Shown here piece by piece: positions 59,330-64,000 of a stretch of DNA of 64,000 bases. Position numbers and translations under genes: made by a program. Below the pieces are notes generated by a model. It ran no database searches. It was given only the letters and a program-made list of their open reading frames with translations, and was not told the DNA's origin. The DNA comes from Kluyvera sp036759925 (GTDB lineage Bacteria > Pseudomonadota > Gammaproteobacteria > Enterobacterales > Enterobacteriaceae), in NCBI RefSeq assembly GCF_036759925.1, contig NZ_JAPKIB010000001.1:372001-436000 (forward strand), given 5' to 3'. The stretch's first letter is position 1. Each line of letters begins with the position of its first letter.

Positions 59330-60484
59330 TCAGTCGTGGCTGACGGTATTGGCTTCGATAAAGGCAAAATTGATGTCTTCGCCCAGTCCAGGGCGTTGAG
59401 ACAGGTGAACATAGCCATCGGCGTCCATTGGGTCGACGATGCTGTTCAGGTAGGCCGCTGGCTGGTCGTAGTCGAGGAACGGGTGCAGCAGGCCACGCTC
59501 GTACCAGCGACAGTTGCGAATGGCGCCAATCACCGCCAGGCTCGCCGCGCCGTTACCGTGTACTTCACAGTCCATACCAAATGACTCTGCCAGCGCCGCC
59601 ACCTTCATGGTTGGCGTAATGCCGCCCACGCCGTTGGCCCCCGCGCGCAGAATGTCGCAGGCTCCGGCTTTCACCCAGTCGGCACGGCTGTGGTGCTTAC
59701 CGCCAAAGCTTTCCGGCCCAATGATCGGAATAGAGAGGTTTTCAGCCAGCCACGCGTAGGAGGACATGCTGTCTTCTTCCATCGGCTCTTCGAACCAGGC
59801 AAAGTTGAGTTTTTCCAGCTCTTTACCAATCCACAGCGCTTCGGTGCGGCTGTACCAGTGATAGCCGTCGATCATCAGGTCGATATCCGGGCCTACCGCT
59901 TCACGTACCGCAGCGCAGGCTTTGATATCCATTTTTGGGTTTGGCGCGAACGAGACCGGCGGCATCCAGGTATGCAGCTTGATGGCTTTATAGCCGCGCG
60001 CAACCAGCGTTTCGGCAAAGGCCGCGTACTCTTCCGGCGTGGACAGGCCGCCTTCGAGATCGTCGCCGCACATGGTGCTGCCGTAGGCCGGTACTTTGTC
60101 GCGATAGCCGCCCAGCAGCTTGTAAACCGGCATATTGAGCTTACGCCCAATCAGGTCCCATAACGCCTGCTCAACGAAGGAGAGCGCGCGTTCGGTCAGT
60201 TGATGCGCGCTGCCACGCTGCCAATGCACCAGATCCTGCCAGATACGTTCGCGGTCGAACGGGTCCTGCCCTACCAGCACCTTGCGGAAGAAGGTGTTAA
60301 CCACGAACGGACGCACGATTTCTGGCGGCGCAAAGGAGTAGCCCTTGCTACCGTCGTCGGCGGTAATGGTCAGCATCGCCATTTTGGCCATGCTTTCTGG
60401 CCCCGGATGAGAGTGTCCGGCGCTGTCGGAGACGCGGCGCGTAGGGTGCTGGAAAACGGTGACATTTACAGATTCAATTTTCAT
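59330..60484 (-). CDS. Enolase-superfamily sugar-acid dehydratase (mandelate racemase subgroup)
   Basis: The 384-residue protein has the N-terminal capping domain and TIM-barrel of the mandelate racemase subgroup. Visible active-site residues are Lys169-x-His171 (AIKLHTW) where many members have KxK, metal ligands Asp206 (MIDGYHW), Glu232 (FEEP) and Glu258 (GPESF), and the Asp277/His309 pair. The general bases for proton abstraction are present, so it should be active, most likely as an acid-sugar dehydratase. The substrate is not identified. The ATG at 60484 is preceded by AAAGGA; an upstream in-frame ATG at 60505 has none. It heads the importer operon, and the 230-base gap before fbaB should hold its promoter; no regulator gene is adjacent. 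Confidence 0.87.
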   Translation of the reverse strand: MKIESVNVTVFQHPTRRVSDSAGHSHPGPESMAKMAMLTITADDGSKGYSFAPPEIVRPFVVNTFFRKVLVGQDPFDRERIWQDLVHWQRGSAHQLTERALSFVEQALWDLIGRKLNMPVYKLLGGYRDKVPAYGSTMCGDDLEGGLSTPEEYAAFAETLVARGYKAIKLHTWMPPVSFAPNPKMDIKACAAVREAVGPDIDLMIDGYHWYSRTEALWIGKELEKLNFAWFEEPMEEDSMSSYAWLAENLSIPIIGPESFGGKHHSRADWVKAGACDILRAGANGVGGITPTMKVAALAESFGMDCEVHGNGAASLAVIGAIRNCRWYERGLLHPFLDYDQPAAYLNSIVDPMDADGYVHLSQRPGLGEDINFAFIEANTVSHD

Positions 60485-60720
60485 TAAGTGTCCTTTATAC
60501 AACATGCTACCTGGCGATTAATTCACCACGGGTCTGTGTAAAACACGGTTCCGGTAAAACGGTTTTGTGGAATTGAAAAGGCGTTTCATCACTAATCTAA
60601 GCACAAAATACCGCCACTTCCACGGACAAATTCCGCTAACGCCGGGCTGTTTTTTGGGCATGCGCACGAGGGTGCGTGACGTTTTTCACAAAAGGACGGG
60701 GAAGTGTGAGTGCGATCATT

Positions 60721-60744
60721 ATCCTCTCCCGGACGGGAGAGGAT
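60721..60744 (-). terminator. Hairpin following fbaB
   Basis: ATCCTCTCCC and GGGAGAGGAT form a perfect ten-base-pair stem with a four-base loop, nine bases after the fbaB stop. There is no T run on either strand, so a processed 3' end or a weak terminator is more likely than a classical intrinsic terminator. Confidence 0.45.
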
Positions 60745-60753
60745 GGGCAAAAA

Positions 60754-61806
60754 TCAGGCGAAGGTGATTTTACTGTCGAGGTAGACGTCCTGAACGGCGT
60801 TGATAAGCTGCACGCCATCGGCCATCGATTTTTTGAAGGCTTTACGGCCAAGAATCAGACCCATACCGCCAGCGCGTTTGTTGATCACCGCCGTACGGAC
60901 CGCGTCCGCAAGGTCGGTTTCGCCGCCCGCTGCGCCGCCGGAGTTAATCAGCCCGGCACGGCCCATATAGCAGTTCGCCAACTGGTAGCGCACCAGGTCG
61001 ATAGGATTCTCGCTGGTCAGTTTGCTGTAGACGCGTTCGTCGGTATAGCCGAAGTTCACCGCTTTATAGCCGCCGTTATTCTCAGCCATTTTCTGCTTCA
61101 CGATATCGGCGCCGATGGTGGCGGCCAGATGGTTGGCCTGCCCGGTAAGGTCGGCAGATACGTGGTAATCCACGCCATCTTTTTTAAACGCCGGGTTGCG
61201 CAGATAGGCCCACAGCACGGTGACCAGCCCCAGCTCATGCGCGCGCTCAAAAGCGGCAGAGATCTCCTCAATCTGACGACGAGACTCTTCCGAACCAAAA
61301 TAGATGGTCGCCCCCACCGCTACCGCCCCCATATTGAACGCCTGCTCGACGCTGGCATACAGCGTCTGGTCGAAGGTGTTTGGGTAGCTCAGGGTTTCGT
61401 TGTGGTTCAGTTTGACGAGGAACGGAATGCGGTGCGCGTAGCGGCGAGAGACCGAGGCCAGCACGCCGTAGGTGGAGGCCACGCAGTTACAGCCCGCTTC
61501 AATCGCCAGTTCAACAATGTTTTTCGGGTCAAAATAGAGCGGGTTGGCGGCAAACGAGGCCCCGGCCGAGTGCTCAACGCCCTGGTCCACCGGCAGAATC
61601 GACAGATAACCCGTCCCCGCCAGACGCCCGGTATTGTAGAGGGTCTGCATATTTCTCAGCACGGCAGGCGGACGATTGTTATCCACCATCACCCGGTCAA
61701 CGTAGTCGTGGCCGGGCAGATAGAGCTGGTCGGCTGGAATGGTCATACAACGATGCTGTAAAAGGCTGTCGGCGTCTTTGCCAAGCAACTGCGCAATATC
61801 AGTCAT
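60754..61806 (-). CDS. fbaB: FbaB, class I fructose-bisphosphate aldolase
   Basis: FbaB cleaves fructose-1,6-bisphosphate to triose phosphates through a Schiff base, mainly during growth on gluconeogenic carbon. The 350 residues match E. coli FbaB very closely: SILPVDQGVEHSAGASFAA near 69-87, VKLNHNETLSYPN and AATIGADIVKQKMAEN, which contains the family's lysine-rich active-site region. I chose the ATG at 61806 because it is preceded by GGGAG and gives the family length. Two adjacent hairpins lie in the leader. In E. coli K-12 the genes yegTUVWX lie between fbaB and thiD; they are absent here. Confidence 0.95.
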   Translation of the reverse strand: MTDIAQLLGKDADSLLQHRCMTIPADQLYLPGHDYVDRVMVDNNRPPAVLRNMQTLYNTGRLAGTGYLSILPVDQGVEHSAGASFAANPLYFDPKNIVELAIEAGCNCVASTYGVLASVSRRYAHRIPFLVKLNHNETLSYPNTFDQTLYASVEQAFNMGAVAVGATIYFGSEESRRQIEEISAAFERAHELGLVTVLWAYLRNPAFKKDGVDYHVSADLTGQANHLAATIGADIVKQKMAENNGGYKAVNFGYTDERVYSKLTSENPIDLVRYQLANCYMGRAGLINSGGAAGGETDLADAVRTAVINKRAGGMGLILGRKAFKKSMADGVQLINAVQDVYLDSKITFA

Positions 61807-61824
61807 AGCTATGCTCCCGTAAGC

Positions 61825-61873
61825 GCCGACATCATGTCGGCTGGATATCCTGCTCAACACTTTTGAGCAGGAT
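61825..61873 (-). promoter_or_regulatory. Two tandem hairpins upstream of fbaB
   Basis: GCCGACA and TGTCGGC (61825-61841) form one palindrome. ATCCTGCTCAA and TTGAGCAGGAT (61847-61857 and 61863-61873) form a perfect 11-base-pair stem with a five-base loop. Both lie between thiD and fbaB, immediately upstream of the fbaB ribosome site. Neither is followed by a T run on the minus strand. They could end the thiMD message, protect fbaB mRNA or be an operator. Confidence 0.5.
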
Positions 61874-61951
61874 AAGCCTGGTACCGGGAGCGCGGAATGT
61901 CCAACTTTTGGCAGATTTTAAGCACAACCGACTGGCACGTCAGCCGGACAG

Positions 61952-62752
61952 CTACCACCATTCGTGGAAATGGTGCACCGGCCCAATACCTTCGCCTACC
62001 TGTAAGGTATCGGCCTGCGCCAGCGCCTGCGACAGCCAGGCTTTGGCGACGGGCACCGTCTCCTGCCAGCTGGCGTGGCGCGGCCGCAATGCCGCCAGCG
62101 CGGCCGACAGCGTACAGCCGGTGCCGTGAGTGTTTTTGGTCACCACACGCGGCGCGGTAAAACGCATTTCACCCTCGGCGGTAAACAGCCAGTCGGGGCT
62201 TTCTGCATCATCAAGATGCCCACCTTTCATCAGCACCGCTTCGCAGCCGAGCGCCCGCAGCGCTCTGCCCTGCTCCAGCATCTCACGCTCGTTACGAGCA
62301 TGCGGCGTATCGAGCAGCGCCGCGGCCTCCGGCAGGTTTGGCGTAATCAGCGAGACCTGCGGCAGCAGGCGCTGGCGCAGCGTCTCAACGGCGGATACGG
62401 AAAGCAATGGGTCACCGCTTTTGGCCAGCATCACCGTATCCAGCACCACGTTCTGAATATGATAGCGTTGCAGTCGCTCGGCCACCGCCTCGACGATATC
62501 CGTCTCCGCCAGCATACCGATTTTGGTGGTGTCGATGCGCACGTCGCTGAACACGGAATCTAACTGCGCGGCGACAAAGTCGGGTTCAATCCGGTAGACC
62601 GACTGCACTCCACGGGTGTTCTGCGCCACCAGCGCGGTGATAACAGAACAGCCGTAGGCGCCAAGCGCCGAGAAGGTTTTCAGGTCGGCCTGAATGCCCG
62701 CGCCGCCGCTAGGATCGGTACCGGCAATGGTCAGGGCATTGATACGCTTCAT
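61952..62752 (-). CDS. thiD: ThiD, hydroxymethylpyrimidine/phosphomethylpyrimidine kinase
   Basis: ThiD phosphorylates HMP and then HMP-phosphate to give the pyrimidine diphosphate for thiamin synthesis. The 266-residue ribokinase-fold protein has TIAGTDPSGGAGIQADLKTF near residues 9-28, the KIGML motif near 77, VLDTVMLAKSGDPLL, and the anion-hole motif NTHGTGCTLSAALAA near 207. Its ATG overlaps the thiM stop by four bases (ATGA), so it belongs to the TPP-riboswitch-controlled thiMD operon. It ends 145 bases before fbaB. Confidence 0.95.
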   Translation of the reverse strand: MKRINALTIAGTDPSGGAGIQADLKTFSALGAYGCSVITALVAQNTRGVQSVYRIEPDFVAAQLDSVFSDVRIDTTKIGMLAETDIVEAVAERLQRYHIQNVVLDTVMLAKSGDPLLSVSAVETLRQRLLPQVSLITPNLPEAAALLDTPHARNEREMLEQGRALRALGCEAVLMKGGHLDDAESPDWLFTAEGEMRFTAPRVVTKNTHGTGCTLSAALAALRPRHASWQETVPVAKAWLSQALAQADTLQVGEGIGPVHHFHEWW

Positions 62753-63534
62753 GCCGCTACCTCCCCGTGCATCACATACAAGGCATCAAGAAACGCAGGA
62801 ACAAAACTGCCCGGCCCTCGCCCCTGCGCAGCAAGCTGCCCCGCCCGCTTCATCACCGCGCAGGCTCCTGCGACGTTCAGCAAACGGTCGCCCGGTAAGG
62901 CACAGCTCGCCGCCACGACGGCCGAGAGCGCGCAGCCGGTGCCGACCACGCGGGTCATCAATAGAGAGCCGCCGTTCACCGCCAACGTTCGTGCACCGTC
63001 GGTGATGTAATCAACTTCGCCGGTCACTGCAACCATCGCCCCGCTTGCGCACGCCAGTTTCTGCGCCGCTGGCAGCGCCGCCGCTGCGGTATCGGTGGTA
63101 TCCACGCCGCGCCCGCCCTGGCTTTCTCCAGCCAGCGCCATAATTTCTGAGGCATTGCCACGAATCGCCGCCGGGGCCATCTGCACCAGTTCGCGGCAGA
63201 AGTCACTGCGCAGCGTCAACGCGCCCACCGCCACCGGATCGAGCGCCCACGGCGTTCCCGCCCGGTTCGCGCTCTCAACCGCCGCCCGCATCGCCTGAGC
63301 ACGCGGCTGGGTTAAGGTGCCGACGTTAATCAATAATGCGCTGGCAATAGCCGAGAACTGCGCGGCTTCTCCGGCATCAATGACCATTGCTGGCGATGCG
63401 CCGAGCGCCAGCAATACGTTGGCGGTAAAGGTCTGTACGACATCGTTAGTCATACAGTGAACAAGGGGAGAATGTTGCTGCAGAAGGAGTGCGGTGTGCG
63501 CGAATTGCGCGGGACTTAGCAGGTCGGCTTGCAT
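62749..63534 (-). CDS. thiM: ThiM, hydroxyethylthiazole kinase
   Basis: ThiM phosphorylates 4-methyl-5-hydroxyethylthiazole in thiamin salvage. The 261-residue protein (262 in E. coli) has HCMTNDVVQTFTANVLLALG near residues 26-45, ALDPVAVGAL, IRGNASEIMALAGE, and the catalytic-Cys anion hole VVGTGCALSAVVAA near 190. The start ATG at 63534 follows GCAGGAG at the same distance as in E. coli; this is the site the upstream riboswitch hides when TPP is bound. Confidence 0.95.
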   Translation of the reverse strand: MQADLLSPAQFAHTALLLQQHSPLVHCMTNDVVQTFTANVLLALGASPAMVIDAGEAAQFSAIASALLINVGTLTQPRAQAMRAAVESANRAGTPWALDPVAVGALTLRSDFCRELVQMAPAAIRGNASEIMALAGESQGGRGVDTTDTAAAALPAAQKLACASGAMVAVTGEVDYITDGARTLAVNGGSLLMTRVVGTGCALSAVVAASCALPGDRLLNVAGACAVMKRAGQLAAQGRGPGSFVPAFLDALYVMHGEVAA

Positions 63535-63579
63535 GGTTTGCTCCTGCCAAAACGCGAAGAAGCAATGACCTGGCGGTCT

Positions 63580-63660
63580 CTGACTTCCCTACGCTGGCAT
63601 TATCCAGATCAGGTGGTACGGGTTTTTCTCAGCCTTCGTAAAGAAGGGCACCCCGAGTCA
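63580..63660 (-). promoter_or_regulatory. TPP riboswitch (thi box) of the thiMD operon
   Basis: On the minus strand the aptamer starts GACTCGGGGTGCCCTTC and continues with GGCTGAGAAAAACCCGTA, ACCTGATCTGGATAATGCC and AGCGTAGGGAAGTCA, the standard TPP aptamer elements in order. It matches the E. coli thiM aptamer closely. As there, TPP binding should sequester the thiM ribosome binding site (GCAGGAG, 63541-63547). The expression platform runs from about 63580 to 63540. Confidence 0.95.
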
Positions 63661-63707
63661 TTTGAATCAATTTATGGCGATTAACTTGTCATTAATAGCT
63701 GCCCGCA

Positions 63708-63736
63708 ATAATGCCAGCAGGATGCACGACAAACAA
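63708..63736 (-). promoter_or_regulatory. Candidate promoter of thiMD
   Basis: On the minus strand TTGTTT (63731-63736) and CATTAT (63708-63713) are separated by 17 bases. This gives a start near 63700, about 40 bases before the aptamer. It is the only well-spaced pair I see in this gap. Confidence 0.45.
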
Positions 63737-63775
63737 GCCCATACGTTGAGCGGACCGCATTACGCGACTGATGAC

Positions 63776-64000
63776 TTAGCCATAATGTTTCCGCGGCGCT
63801 TTACCCTGTTTCGCTAAATACATCGCTTTGTCGGCATAATCGAGAAGCTGGCGCTCATCGCTGCCATGCTCTGGATAACAGGCAATCCCAATACTGGGTT
63901 CGATGGTCAACATATGGCCCTGCAGGCTAAAAGACGTGCGGAACGCGTTATCAATTTTTTGAGCGACCCGCGCCGCATGTTCAGGCGACAACGTTCCCTG
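63776..64000 (-). CDS. Diguanylate cyclase (GGDEF domain), C-terminal fragment
   Basis: The last 74 codons of a gene entering from the right edge are visible. The sequence LTIEPSIGIACYPEHGSD near the end, followed by QLLDYADKAMYLAKQGKAPRKH, is the C-terminal third of a GGDEF domain (the SIGIA strand and the ADKAMYxAK helix). The GGDEF motif itself and any sensor domain lie outside. It ends the protein, so no EAL domain follows. It reads towards thiM, with the thiM promoter and riboswitch between. Which E. coli cyclase it matches cannot be said. Confidence 0.88.
   Translation of the reverse strand, partial: QGTLSPEHAARVAQKIDNAFRTSFSLQGHMLTIEPSIGIACYPEHGSDERQLLDYADKAMYLAKQGKAPRKHYG

Noticed and set aside
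60506..60720. Operator-like repeats between fbaB and the dehydratase gene
   Set aside because: Short GTTTTGTGGAATT-like and CCACTTCCAC stretches exist, but no clean palindrome or known regulator motif could be assigned.
60676..61761. A 361-codon frame antisense to fbaB
   Set aside because: It is a shadow of the strongly conserved fbaB gene and has no protein-family motif.
1..64000. CRISPR arrays, tRNA or rRNA genes, prophage or integrase
   Set aside because: No regularly spaced repeats, cloverleaf-like segments or integrase and phage structural frames were seen on either strand.

Overview
The window is chromosomal DNA from a member of the Enterobacteriaceae. From about position 3780 rightwards, nearly every gene matches an Escherichia coli K-12 gene in sequence, length and order: galF, the whole colanic acid cluster, yegH, asmA, dcd, udk, yegE, alkA, yegD, mdtABCD-baeSR, trhP(yegQ), the sRNA CyaR, yegS, fbaB, thiDM. 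The proteins differ clearly from E. coli, and several loci carry insertions, deletions or replacements, so this is a relative (the Citrobacter/Enterobacter group in the broad sense) and not E. coli. I cannot fix the genus. Most of the backbone is GC-rich; positions 1-3531 are strikingly AT-rich.

Region 1 (1-3580, minus strand) is the promoter-proximal end of an O-antigen locus behind galF. It starts at a JUMPStart/ops element and encodes a TagD-like cytidylyltransferase, a short-chain reductase, a Wzx flippase, a TagB/TagF-like glycerophosphotransferase and the first codons of a family 25 glycosyltransferase. The gene set predicts a polyol-phosphate-containing surface glycan.

Region 2 (3781-27775, minus strand) is galF followed, reading against the strand, by the complete colanic acid (M-antigen) operon: wza-wzb-wzc-wcaABCDEF-gmd-fcl-gmm-wcaI-manC-manB-wcaJ-wzxC-wcaKLM. 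Upstream of wza lie a second JUMPStart element and an RcsAB box. REP-type palindromes sit in several of the few non-overlapping junctions.

Region 3 (28147-37863) holds yegH, asmA, dcd, udk, a shortened yegE, alkA and yegD. YegE (DgcE) here lacks both the middle PAS domain and the degenerate EAL domain of the E. coli protein, and its stop codon lies inside the 3' end of alkA.

Region 4 (37864-49352) has an ibs/Sib type I toxin-antitoxin pair (a 19-codon ORF) upstream of the mdtABCD-baeSR drug-efflux and envelope-stress operon.

Region 5 (49478-52691) contains trhP, CyaR with a CRP-type promoter, a hicAB toxin-antitoxin pair (HicA only 59 aa) and yegS.

Region 6 (52688-60484, minus strand) is accessory: an enolase-superfamily dehydratase, a complete family 5 (peptide/nickel-type) ABC importer and, after a long REP palindrome, an orphan TogB-like sugar-binding protein with no permease of its own. 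I infer a sugar-acid or oligouronide uptake and catabolism locus.

Region 7 (60754-64000) is fbaB, thiD and thiM with a TPP riboswitch, and the C-terminal end of a GGDEF protein cut by the window edge. No tRNA, rRNA, insertion sequence, prophage or CRISPR array was seen.
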